This document shows, piece after piece, positions 11,397 through 22,900 of a stretch of DNA of 64,000 nucleotides. The stretch is from Anaeramoeba ignava (taxonomy: Eukaryota > Metamonada > Anaeramoebidae), in assembly GCA_028826165.1 (NCBI GenBank), contig JAPDFW010000065.1:1-64000 (forward strand), in the 5' to 3' direction. The number at the start of each line of letters is the position of its first letter. The stretch's first letter is position 1. The notes beneath the pieces were generated by a model. The model had not been told where the DNA came from. It did no database searches and worked only from the letters and a program-made list of their open reading frames with translations. A program made the position numbers and the translations under genes.

Positions 11397-11968
11397 TCAT
11401 TTGTTTTCTTCTTTCTTTTCTTCTTTTTCTTCATTCATTTCAACTTTTTCTTCATTCATTTTCTTTTCTTTTTCAAATTTAAGAAAATTTCTTGTTGAGA
11501 ACTTTAAAGAATTTCCAGTTTGATTACTAAAACAAAACATAAATATCAATTTAATAAATAAAATAAAAAATATCAATTTAATAAATAAAATAAAAATATC
11601 AATTTAACAAAATAAAATAAAAAATTAGATCAAATATTTAAATATTTTTTATTTATTTTAATAAAGAGAATTTTTTTTTTATAAAATTTTTCTCAATTAC
11701 TTGGATTGAAAACCTCTTAAAATTTGTGTTGTTGGACTTAGAATATCTGTTGGACTACAATTTCTAATTGTATTTTTTTGTAAATTAAATGATCATTTTT
11801 AATAAGTTTTTAAAAAAATCAATTTAAAAAATCAATTTTTAAAAAATCGAAAAAAATTCTTTTAATTTTTCTATTTATTATTTTCTTTTTAAATTTTAAA
11901 TTTTACTTTGGAATTCGTTTGTTTTGAGCTATTTCATTCGTTTCGATCGTCAATTCTTTTGAAGACAT
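11397..11968 (-). CDS. Small Ser-Pro-motif protein, 3 exons, function unknown
   Basis: Exons 11907–11968, 11701–11763 and 11397–11526 join in frame to about 84 residues. The middle exon encodes NCSPTDILSPTTQILRGF, with two SP sites that could be CDK or MAPK targets. The C-terminal third is a Lys/Glu-rich helix (MNEEKVEMNEEKEEKKEEN). Each exon is bounded by GT/AG and all three joins preserve the frame, which argues for a real gene despite its size. I do not recognise the family. Confidence 0.55.
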
Positions 11969-13065
11969 TTATATTTATTTTTTTTTTTCTGATTAATAAA
12001 AAATAAAAAAAAAAAAAAGAAAAATAAAAATTTCAAAAAAAAAAAATAAAAAGAAGAATGGAAAAAATTTTTTTTTTTTTAATTTTTTTTTATTAAAATA
12101 AAGTTCCAAAACTTACATTTTCTTATTTAATTAATTTTAAATAAAAATATTTATTAATTCTTTATTATTATTAATTAAAAAAAAAGATAAATCTTTTTTA
12201 AATTGATAAATAATATTTTTTTATTTGATTTTATTTTATTAATTTTTATTAATTTTTATTAAAATAAAAGTTTCAAATTTTACATTTTTTTTTCTTATTT
12301 ATTTAATTTTAAATAAAAATATTTATTAATTCTTTATTATTAATAATTAAAAAGATAAATCTCTTTTCAAATTGATAAATAATATTTTTATTTGATTTTA
12401 TTTTTATTAATTTTTATTAATAATTTTATTAATTAAATTTATCTTTTTTAAAACATAAATTCTTTTATTTATTTAATTAATTTTTAAATAAAAATATTTA
12501 TTAATCCTTTATTATTTATTATTAATTAAAAAGATAAATCTTTTTAGGGGGGTAAATTGATAAATAAAATTTTTATTTGATTTTATTTTTATTAATTTTT
12601 TTAAATAAATAATTTTTATAAGAAATTTTAATTTTAAAACATAAATTTTCTTATTTAATTAATTTTAAATAAAAATATTTATTAATTCTTTATTATTATT
12701 AATTAAAAAAAAAGATAAATCTTTTTTAAATTGATAAATAATATTTTTTTATTTGATTTTATTTTTATTAATTTTTTATTAATAATTTTTATTAGAAATT
12801 TAATTTTAAAACATAAATTTTCTTATTTAATTAATTTTAAATAAAAATATTTATTAATTCTTTATTATTATTAATTAAAAAAAAAGATAAATCTTTATTA
12901 AATTAATAAATAATATTTTTTTATTTGATTTTATTTTTATTAATTTTTTATTAATAATTTTTTATAAGAAATTTAATTTTAAAATATAAATTTTCTTATT
13001 TAATTAATTTTAAATAAAAATATTTGGAAATAATTGATTTGGATTATTTTTAATTTTTTTAATTT
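11969..13065. repeat. ~172-bp satellite, about six direct copies
   Basis: The motif 'aattaattttaaataaaaatatttattaa' (given as aattaattttaaataa + aaatatttattaa) recurs near 12127, 12300, 12470, 12655, 12826 and 12997, a spacing of about 170–186 bp. Between occurrences the same sub-blocks repeat in order (TTTATTATTATTAATTAAA, AAGATAAATC, TTGATAAATAATATTTTT, TTGATTTTATTTTTATTAA). No coding potential was found. 11969–12080 is simple A/T sequence upstream of the small minus-strand gene. Confidence 0.8.
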
Positions 13066-13121
13066 TTTTCATTTTTTTCATTTTTTTTCATTTTTTTTCA
13101 TTTTTTTCATTTTCTAATTTA
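13066..13121 (+). promoter_or_regulatory. TCATTTTTTC promoter-like array of DENND10
   Basis: Five or more TCATTTTTTT(T)C units in the coding orientation lie directly upstream of the DENND10 ATG at 13122. The last begins about 15 bp before it. The same box precedes most genes in the window. Confidence 0.45.
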
Positions 13122-15669
13122 ATGGAAGCACTTCAATCAATTAGTATAATTGAATTAGATTTACAAGATGATTTAATTGTTTCTTGGTATAAACAATTTA
13201 TTTATAAACAATTTATTTATAAGCGATTTATTTATAAACAATTTCTATTTAAAATTTAAGGACTTATCCTTCAATTTCTGAAGATTTACAACAAATAATT
13301 GCACAACGATCACTTTTAAAAGAACAAAATACAAATTTTCAAGAATTTTCTTTCTCAAAATTTCAATCAACTTGGATTTATATTTACAGTTATGCTTTCA
13401 AAAAGGAATCCAAATCATTACCTGAAATTAAAGCTTTTTCAATTGCTCTTCTTGCTCAAGTAAATCAACAACTATATTTATCAACAAATTTATATTTATA
13501 TTTATATTTATATTTATATTTATATTTATCAACAAATATATATTTATATTTATATTTATATTTATATTTATATTTATATTTATATTTATATTTTGATTTA
13601 TATTTATATTTATATTTATATTTATATTTATATTTATATTTATATTTATATTTATATTTATATTTATATTTATATTTATATTTAAATTTATATTTATATT
13701 TATATTTATATTTATATTTATATTTATATTTATATTTATATTAATATTTATAATTATATTTATATTTATATTTATATTATATTTATATTTATATTTATAT
13801 TTATATTTATATTTTGATTTATATTTATATTTATATTTAGATTTATTTTTATATTTATATTTATATTTATATTTATATTTATATTTATATTTATATTTAT
13901 ATTTATATTTATATTTATATTTATATTTATATTTATATTTATATTTATATTTATATTTATATTTATATTTATATTTATATTTATATTTTGATTTATATAT
14001 TTATTTAATAGGAATTTCATCCTGAAAAATACAAAGCTTTAGCTAAATTATTATCCAAGACTTATCGTAGAAAAGGAAATCCATTACATATTTTAGAACA
14101 ATATTTATCAGTATTTTCTCAAGGAAAATGGGATAATTTTAATATTTCTTCATTTGATCGAGCAAAAGCATTAAGTGCAACTTCAATTAATGAAATTATT
14201 ACTTTATTTGGAGAAGATTTTATGCTAATTTGGTGTGCTTTAATGATGAAAAAAAATATTGTTGTTTTTTCTCATAATCTTGATGAAGTTCTTAAAATTA
14301 TTCGGTATTTTTAATTTTTAGTTTTTAATTTTTAATTTTTAATTTTTAATTTTTAATTCATTTCAAATAATAACAAAATTTGATTTTATATTTTTTTAGT
14401 GGTTTACCTTTGTTTGTTTGGCATAGAGAAAATTTCGATATTTTACGTCCTTTTGTTCAGATTAATAATATTCAATTACAAGATCTTCAATCAACTCGTT
14501 TGTTATATTTTTTTTAAAATTCAAATTAAAAAATTCAAATTAAAAAATCTAAATTAAAAAATCTAAATTAAATTTAAAGTTGGTTGGGTTGCTGGATTTA
14601 CTGATCCAGATATTAGAAAACAAAATTTTTATGATGTTTTTGTGGATCGTAAATTTTATTCTTTTTCAAAACAATTCCTTTTCCTTTTTTTTCTTATTTT
14701 ATTCAAATTTTTATCTTCATTCATTTTATTTAGTTACAACAAAAACTATAGAAGTTGGAGAAAGAGCACAAGGTTAATTTGATTATTTATTTAGCATTTT
14801 CTACAAAATATTTAACAAATATTCAATAATATTTAATAATATTCAAATAATATTTAATAATATTTAATAATATTCAATAATATTCAATAATATTTAATAA
14901 TATTTAATAATATTTAATAATATTTAATAATATTTAATAATATTCAACAATATTCAATAATATTTAATAATATTCAACAATATTTAATAATATTCAATAA
15001 TATTCAAAAATATTTAATAATATTCAACAATATTTAATAATATTTAATAATATTTAATAATATTCAACAATATTTAATAATATTTAATAATATTCAACAA
15101 TATTTAATAATATTTAATAATATTTAATAATATTCAACAATATTTAATAATATTTAATAATATTTAATAATATTCAATAATATTTAATAATATTCAAAAA
15201 TATTCAATAATATTCAATAATATTCAATAATATTTAATAATATTCAATAATATTTAATAATATTCAATAATATTCAATAATATTCAATAATATTCAATAA
15301 TATTTAATAATATTCAATAATATTCAATAATATTAAATATTATTTAATATATTTAGGACAAATTGTTTTAACAGAAGAACAAAAATCACTTGGTCAAACA
15401 ATTTTTGCTGCAGTTGAATCTGGAAAGAAAAGTGATCAAGCAATTATCAAAGTAATTTTTTAATTTTTGAATTTTTTAATTTTTTGAATTTTTAATTTTT
15501 AATTTAATTTAAAAAGGCTTTAACAAGAAAGAATAAGGAATTTATTTCTAAAATTAAATCAATTTCTGGTGAAAATCAATTAACAATTGAAACAATCCAA
15601 AAATTAAATTTACCAAAACCAACTGAAATTTTCGTTCTTTCTCTTGCTTCTGCAGAAGGAATTTTATAA
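13122..15669 (+). CDS. DENND10: DENND10-like DENN-domain protein (8 exons)
   Basis: Exons 13122–13186, 13261–13459, 14012–14304, 14400–14497, 14580–14648, 14734–14772, 15357–15451 and 15517–15669 join in frame throughout. The product follows DENND10/FAM45 from end to end: [88 protein letters not shown], and the terminal [19 protein letters not shown]. The family is a reduced DENN module linked to Rab-dependent late endosome homeostasis. Length (about 336 residues) is close to the human protein. Introns 2 and 6 are long simple repeats. Identification is confident; Rab specificity cannot be read here. Confidence 0.9.
13460..14011 (+). repeat. DENND10 intron 2: (TATATT)n-type repeat
   Basis: 552 bp, almost pure TATATT hexamers with a few interruptions (TATTTTGATT), between a GT donor and an ATAG acceptor. 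The minus-strand open frame of Ile-Asn repeats inside it is an artefact of the repeat. Confidence 0.85.
14773..15356 (+). repeat. DENND10 intron 6: TATTCAATAATATTTAATAA repeat
   Basis: About 58 copies of a 10-mer alternating between TATTTAATAA and TATTCAATAA fill this 584-bp intron. It belongs to this intron only; the other introns carry different units. Confidence 0.85.
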
Positions 15670-16503
15670 AACCTTAATAATCAAAATCCATTTACTTTTA
15701 CTTTTACATTTACTTTTCATTTTTCTTTTTTGGATTTTTCTTTTTCATTTTAAAAAAGAATTCGAATTAATTTTTTTTTTCAATTAATAAAAAAAATTTT
15801 TTTTAATTTTTTTTTAATTTTTAAAAAATCATTTTTTTTCAATCACCTGAGTCAGCAAATTGTTTTAAAATTAAATTAATACTCAATTTGTGTTACGTTG
15901 GTGAAAGAGTTAATATAATTTATAAATTTTGTTTTAATAATTTGTAAATTTAATTCTTACTGAACACATTTGTTTTTGAAGAAAGGAAACAAATTTTTCT
16001 TTTTTTCAAAATAACAAAATGTAAAAAGAAAAGAATGAAATTTAATTTAAACACAAAATTAAAAACAAAATTAAAAACAAAACAATTCAAAACAATTCAA
16101 TTTAATTCAATTCAATTCAATTTTTAAAACAATTCAATTTAATTCAATTTAATTCAATTCAATTCAATTCAATTCAATTCAATTCATTTTAATTCATTTT
16201 AATTCAATTTAATTTAATTTAATTCAATTCAATTCAATTCAATTCATTTTAAAACAATTCAAAACAATTTAATTCAATTCATTTCAAAACAATTCAATTT
16301 AAATTCATTTCATTTTAATTCAATTCAATCCAATTTAATTTTTAAAACAATTCAATTTAAAACAATTTAATTCAATTCAATTTAATTCATTTTAATTCAT
16401 TTCAATTTAATTCAATTTAATTCAATTCAATTTAATTCAATTCAATCCAAATTTTTAAAACATTTTAATTCAATTCAATCCAAATTTTAAAAACAATTTT
16501 GTC
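15670..16503. repeat. Spacer: mixed-complexity island, then TTCAATTCAA repeats
   Basis: 15842–15990 is unusually complex for this genome ('cacctgagtcagc', 'gtgttacgttggtgaaagag', 'cttactgaacac') but has no open frame; it might be a small RNA or the end of the DENND10 transcript. 16074–16500 is a degenerate pentamer array (TTCAA/TTTAA/AACAA) leading into the 3' end of the convergent BTB–TLDc gene. Confidence 0.5.
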
Positions 16504-18509
16504 TCAATCCTTTTTTTTACAAAATAATTCAATTTCTTCAATCTCAGAAATATCAGTTCCAGTAAAAAACTCTTTTGCTTCTTTTGATTTTGGAATAAAA
16601 CCTTCAGGCAAATGATAAGAATCTCCAAAATAATTTGTTCTTGCAATTTTAAAAGGAAAATTGACTCTCAAATCAGCATAAAGTTGACCAAAAACAGGAC
16701 CATAAAAAACTTCATAACAAATTGCAGACTCTTGATTTTCTCTGACTTTAAATTTTTTTGGAGGATAATTTTTTGGATTTGAAAGAGTAAAAAGGAAAGA
16801 ATTATCATCCTTAATGTACCAATAACGATCCTTTTTTTTTGAGACTTTGGACATGTCTTTTGTCCATCCTACTTCAGAAAAACCTCCGAAAATATATTGA
16901 TCTTTCGTTTTGATTAATACTAATGTCTTTCCTTTATTGTCGCATTTTTCATGGAAAGTATGAGATGAAAATCCATCTTTTTTTCCTGAAAAAACAATTT
17001 TCATCGAATTGAAAAAATTCGTATCATTTATCCATTCTTTTAAATATTGAATAAACTCCTTGTTTTTTTCTATTATTGAGCTTTTTCGAAATGCTGATAA
17101 TCTTCTTTTAAATATTCTTGATTTTTGTTGGATTTTTTTTTGTTTTAATTGATTTAATTGCATTTTTAAATTCAAATATTTTTCTTCTTTTTTTTCTGTT
17201 ATATTTTTTTTGAGTTGATAATATTCTGTCATTTCTTGATTAATATTTTTTGGGAAAACACCAAGTTTTTGAAAATATTGGTATTCTTCTTTTTCCAATT
17301 CGCAAAGACTGAATTTTGAGATGAAACTATGAAATTTTTGATTTTGATTTAATTGATTTTTTTGATTTTGATTTTGATTTTGATTTTGATTTTGATTTTG
17401 ATTTTGATTTTTTTGATTTTGAATTTGATTTTGATTTTGATTTTGAATTTGATTTTGATTTTGAATTTGATTTTGATTTTGAATTTGATTTTGATTTTGA
17501 TTTTGAATTTGATTTTGATTTTGATTTTGATTTTGAATTTGATTTTGATTTTGATTTTGATTTTGAATTTGATTTTGATTTTGATTTTGATTTTTGATTT
17601 TGATTTTGAATTTGATTTTGATTTAATTGATTTTGATTTTGATTTAATTGATTTAATTGATTTTGATTTTGATTTTGATTTTGATTTTGATTTTGAATTT
17701 GATTTTGATTTTGATTTTGATTTTGATTTTGATTTTGATTTTTGATTTTGATTTTTTTGATTTAATTGATTTAATTCATTTAATTCATTTTGATTTAATT
17801 CATTTAATTCATATTCAAATTGACTATCAGAATATTCAAATTGACTATCAGAATATTCACTATTTTGTAAATCATTTGAATCAATCCATTTCAAAAAAGC
17901 ATTGAGTAAATCACTTTCTTTTTGAACAATTAAATCATCTCTTTGAAGAATAATTTTCCATTCATTTCCTTTTAAATCCAAATAAGTATTATTTTCGAGA
18001 ATTTCCTGAAAATTATTTATAACATAATTAAACAACAATTGATAAAGAGATTTCAAGTTGAATTGAAGAGCAAGATTAAGTATTTGAACAGCAGTTTGAG
18101 GAGTTGTGTTTTGAAGTATGAATTCTTCCAGATGATAAAATAAACCTTCATCTGGTATTAAAAATTTATGGGAATAAATTAACAATTCAAGTGCATTTTC
18201 TTGAGAAATTATGATATTTCCTGTGTATATAAACAGTAAAATTTGCTCCATAATTTTTGGAGAAATATCATTAAATTCAACTTTTCCTGATTCATATTCT
18301 TGCATTTTACTCCGAAATAATCCTTTGAAATAGTGACTTCTACTCGCTAATATTGCTCGATGACAATTAAATATTTTCTTCTCTTTTTTCAGTTCTTTTG
18401 TTTCAGAAAGAATTATTTGAAAATCATGAAATTCTATTCCTTTTTCTTTTATAAATAAATTTTTTAAATCATAGGAAAGTTTTGATAAATTTAAATAATT
18501 TTGCGTCAT
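16504..18509 (-). CDS. BTB–BACK–TLDc protein, frame-shifted inside a repeat tract
   Basis: The N-terminal part (18509 to about 17750) is a BTB domain: FNCHRAILASRSHYFKGLF, then ISPKIMEQILLFIYTG, followed by a BACK-like helix set. The C-terminal part (about 17330 to 16504) holds a TLDc domain: KGKTLVLIKTKDQYIFGGF, SFLFTLSN, and FGDSYHLP near the end. BTB–BACK–TLDc proteins usually serve as cullin-3 adaptors or stress proteins. Between the parts lies a 400-bp CAAAAT tract with extra bases (five-T runs at 17739–17743 and 17591–17595). Reading moves from Asn-Gln to Lys-Ser to Ile-Lys and the two domains end up in different frames. I start at MTQNYLNL because the upstream extension is hydrophobic and unlike the family. 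Confidence 0.7.
17340..17760 (-). repeat. CAAAAT/TGATTT hexanucleotide tract inside BTB–TLDc gene
   Basis: On the plus strand, about 65 TTTTGA-type hexamers. None of the three minus-strand frames contains a stop codon within the unit, so the tract can be read as NQ, KS or IK repeats. It contains no GT donor, so I see no intron explanation. Confidence 0.8.
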
Positions 18510-18672
18510 AAAAAAATAAATCAAAACAATATAAAATAAAATAAACTTTTGGATTATAAAAAAGAGATAAAGAAAAAAAAACAAAAATGAAAAATAAAAT
18601 TTTTTTTTAATTTTTTCATTTTTTTCCTTTTTAAATTTTCATTTTTAAATTTTTAAATTTTTAAATTTTTAA

Positions 18673-19732
18673 ATGGTAATTAAAATTCAATTATAAAATT
18701 CATTTATAAAATTAAAATTAAATTAATTAATTAGAGTTCTGAAAGTTTACAAACATCAGATTGGTTTCCTTTTCCTTTAAATCTTGTACCAAAAAAATTA
18801 CCAAAATTTTATTCAAAATATGAAAAACCAGAACTTCAACTTGAAAGTCATTTTGTAGAATTTATTGTATCATTTATTTATTAATAAAATATAATAGAAA
18901 ATTTTTCAATATCAATAATTGAAAATAATTTTAATTAAATTTAAAGGTGATTCAAAAGAATATTTTTAAAAGAAAAGTTGATCGAAAACTTCAATTAGAT
19001 TATTACACTAAAGATTTAATTATTTACACAGAAAGTGATGGAGTTCATGATAGTGCAAAATGCACACATATTGTTTCAGTAATTATAAAATTAAAATTAA
19101 TTATAAAATTAAAATTCATTTTGAAATTGAAATTCATTTGAAATTAAAATTAAAATTAAAATTAAAATTAAAATTAAAATTAAAATTAAAATTAAAATTA
19201 AAATTAAAATTAAAATTAAAATTAAAATTAAAATTAAAATTAAAATTAATTTTGAAATTAAAATTAAAATTAAAATTAAAATTCATTTTGAAAATTAAAA
19301 TTGAAATTCATTTTGAAAATAAAATTAAAATTAAAATTAAAATTAAAATTAAAATTAAAATTAAAATTAAAATTGATTTTGAAATTAAAATTAAAATTAA
19401 AATTAATTATAAAATTAAAATTCATTTTGAAATTCATTTATAAAATTAAAATTAAAATTGAAATTGAAATTAAAATTAAAATTAAAATTAAAATTAAAAT
19501 AAAATTAAAATTAAAATTAAAATTAAAATTTATTTTGAAATTAAAATTCATTTTGAAAATTTATAATTAGTATAATCCTTATTCTTCAATTGAACCTTAT
19601 GGCCTTTCTATTATTGTTAAAGGTAGACAAGATGCTTTAATTTTTTGGGCTAAATCAGAAGAAGATCAACAGAAAATTTTAAAGGAGATTGAACAATTTA
19701 TTACTATTTGCACAAGAAAGAAACAAAAATAA
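18673..19732 (+). CDS. Small PH-like domain protein with a 3-nt first exon (4 exons)
   Basis: Proposed exons: 18673–18675 (ATG only), 18735–18866, 18947–19078 and 19571–19732. All junctions are phase 0 and total 142 residues. The fold pattern suggests a PH-like domain: alternating strands (RKLQLDYYTKDLIIYTES, YGLSIIVKGRQDALIFWA) and a final amphipathic helix (SEEDQQKILKEIEQFI). The product is not assigned to a named family. Intron 3 (19079–19570) is an AAATTA repeat. Oddity: the coding start depends on ATG being directly followed by the GT donor; no other in-frame ATG lies before exon 2. Confidence 0.6.
19079..19570 (+). repeat. Intron 3 of the PH-like gene: (AAATTA)n with TTCATT interruptions
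   Basis: A 492-bp run of AAATTA hexamers. The overlapping Lys-Leu and Lys-Ile open frames are repeat artefacts. The CAG/GTAATT donor and TTAG acceptor keep phase 0. Confidence 0.8.
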
Positions 19733-19997
19733 TTCAATTCAATTCAATTCAATTCAATTCATTTAATTTCTTTTTAATATTTTCCTTCCAAATTTTTTCC
19801 TTTTTTTCAATTTCGTTTCTTTCTTTTAATTTTTTCTTTTTTTTTTTTTAAAAAATTTTGTTTTGTTTTATTATCATTTTGAATCAAAATTATAATAAAA
19901 CAAAAACAAACAAAACAAAAGAAAAAATTTATTTTTCCATTTTTTTTTTCTTTCATCAAAATTTGGAAAAAATTTTTTATTATTTGAATTTTGTTTT

Positions 19998-22900
19998 TCA
20001 CATAAAATTGCAATGAAAAAAAGTTTTTGATTTTTTTTGTTCAATAATTTTTTCATTTTGAATTTGATTTTGAATTTGATTTTCATTTTCTTTTTCATTT
20101 TCATTTTCATTTTCATTTTCAGTTTCATTTTCTTTTTCATTTTCATTTTCAGTTTCATTTTCATTTTCATTTTCATTTTCAATTTGATTTATATTTTTTT
20201 GTTTTTCTAATTCAAGAGTTAATTTTGAAAAATCATCAAGTTGATAATAATCTTTTGCATCTGATAATTCTTCCAAAATAAATTCAGGTAAATTTGGATG
20301 AAGTTTATCTGAATAAAGAAAATAAAACAACTCTTCAACTGATTCATAACTTCTTCCACTATATTCAGAAACTTTATTTGAAGAATCAACAACATTTAAA
20401 AACATTCCACGATATAATTCACTTCTTGCAAAAAGAATAATCTTATGAACTTTTAAATTTCTATCTTCAAATGTAACTGTGAAATCTTTAGTTGATTCAT
20501 CTTGATAAATTTTTTCAAAATCCAAAATTAATCCTTCAAATCCTTTTATTAAATTTTCTGGTGTTTTATTTTCAAATATTAAAAGAAATGTTTGTGAATG
20601 ATTATTTTGAACTCCTGTGTAAATAAAATTTAAATCCAAAAGCGCTGTTTTGGAATCAATTGTTGAAAAATATCGAATCACTTTTTCCATATTTTTTTCT
20701 CCTAATCTTGTTTTCAAAATTATTTCATGAGCTTGAATATCTTTATCAAATGTTTGAATTTTAATATCTGTCATTTCTCTTGATTTTAATAGAAATTTTA
20801 TTCCGTTTACAAAACTTGTGTTATATTGAAGTATTTCTTTGATTTTTTGTGAGCATAAAATTTGAATTGGTTTTAATCCCTGTTTAATTTAAAAATCATA
20901 AATAATAAAAAATCAGAAACAAACTAATGAAGAAGAAAGAAAGAAAGGAAGGAAGAAAACGATTAATTACATCCTATTAAAAAATTTATATAAAAATTTC
21001 ATCTTAAAATCAATTACTGAAAGAAAAAAAAAAAGAATGAAGTGATTCAAATTTACATACTTTATTATCAAAAAAAAAATAAATTATAATTTAAGTCTCA
21101 TTTAAATGAATTTATTTTACATTTGAAATGTTCACATCTGCTCCAAAAAATATCAAATCTTTAATAATTTCTTCATTTTGTGAATTTAATAAAGCTAAAT
21201 GTAATGGTGTATTTCCCTTTAATTTTTAATTTTTAATTTTTAATTTTTAATTTTTAATTTTTAATTTTTAATTTTTAATTTTTAATTTTTAATTTTTAAT
21301 TTTTAATTTTTAATTTTTAATTTTTAATTTTTAATTTTTAATTTTTAATTTTTAATAAAAAAATTATTTCTTATTATAATATCAAATTAAAATACATTCT
21401 AAAAATCAAAAATTATTCATTTTGTTAATAATTTAAAACGATTTATCAATTTTTTTTCTTTTTTACTGCCTATTTTTTTTGTTCAAATAAAATAAATTCA
21501 TTGAAATGAAAAATAGAAATTCTTTTTTTTTTTTTTGAAATGTTTTTACATCTTTTGCATTTGGATTAGCTCCTGATTCCAATAAAATTCTGATATTTTG
21601 AGGATTAGAATTATAATAAATTGCACAATGAAGAACAGTTGAGTTTTTATTTGAAATATTAAACTGAAATGATCCAAAAAAAAAAAATTTAATTTAATAA
21701 AAAATAAATATAAAGAATTCTTTTTCTTTTTACATCCTTTTCATTTCAAAAAGAAAAATGAAACAAAATTTTTAATTTTCAGAAAGAAAGAAAGAAAGAA
21801 TAATTTTACATATTTTTGATCTAAAGAAGATCCAGATTTTAATAAACAAGTAATAATATTTGGAAAACAAGAATAACGAACTGCATAAAAAAGTGGAGGA
21901 TAAACCTAAAAAAAAAGAAAATTCAATTTGGAAAAGAAAAAAAGATGATTTTTTTTTTAATTTGTTTTATAAAAACATTTTCCACATTAATTTGAGCATC
22001 GTATTCAAGAAGAATTTTAACGTGAACATCTGATTGTCTATCCTTTACTGCATAAACTAATGGAGTTTTTGACTTTAAATTTTAAATTTTTCATTTTTAA
22101 AAAAAATAACATGTTCTAAATTCAATAAATTAATTAATGAATTACTCTCTATATAAAAAGGATTAAGGGAAGATTTCATAATTTGTTTTATTTTTATAAT
22201 TCTATTCTTTTCTTTTCTTTTCTTTTTTTTTTGGAAAAATAACTTTCTAATAATTTTATTAAATAAAAAAATTTTTTTTTAATTTTAAAGTGATTAAATT
22301 AATTTTGATTAAATACATTTAATTTATTAATTTGAGCTCCTCCTTTGATTAAATAATGTAGGATATCAGGATGAGTTTTATTAATACAAGCAAAATGTAA
22401 TGCTGTATTTCCCTTTTTTTTTAATAAAAGATATTTTGGATATTTAATTTTTCAATTTAATTTAACAAAAAAATTTTCCTTGAATACTTTCTAAATATTT
22501 TTTATATTTCAAAAAATTAGAATTAAAACTAAAATGGAAATATCTCTTAATTTTACAGAAAACTTTTTAAATAATAAAAGAAGAAATTAATATAATTATT
22601 TTTTTTAATATAAAATTTTATTGTTTTAAAGAAAATACTGTTATATCATCAATATTTGCACCAGATTTAATAATTAAATCCACAATTAATGGATCATTAT
22701 AAAATATACAAGCATAATGCAATGGAGAATAACCCTAAAATGTAAATAAAAAATTTACAAAACAAAATAATAAAAAAAAAACCTAAATTTATCGAAATCA
22801 ATTTTTTATTTTACTAACTAAAAAAAAAACAAACAAGTAAATATTAATAGAAATAACATAAAAAAAATAACAGAAAACTTAATAAAATTAAAATACTGAC

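Noticed and set aside
13772-14020. Minus-strand open frame of Ile-Asn repeats
   Set aside because: It is the reading of a TATATT array inside DENND10 intron 2; no domain and no start context.
18510-18584. Upstream Met of the BTB–TLDc frame giving a hydrophobic N-terminus
   Set aside because: BTB proteins are soluble and the upstream box lies at 18579–18596, which suits the Met at 18509 better.
19060-19570. Lys-Leu and Lys-Ile open frames
   Set aside because: Artefacts of the AAATTA array in the PH-like gene's intron 3.
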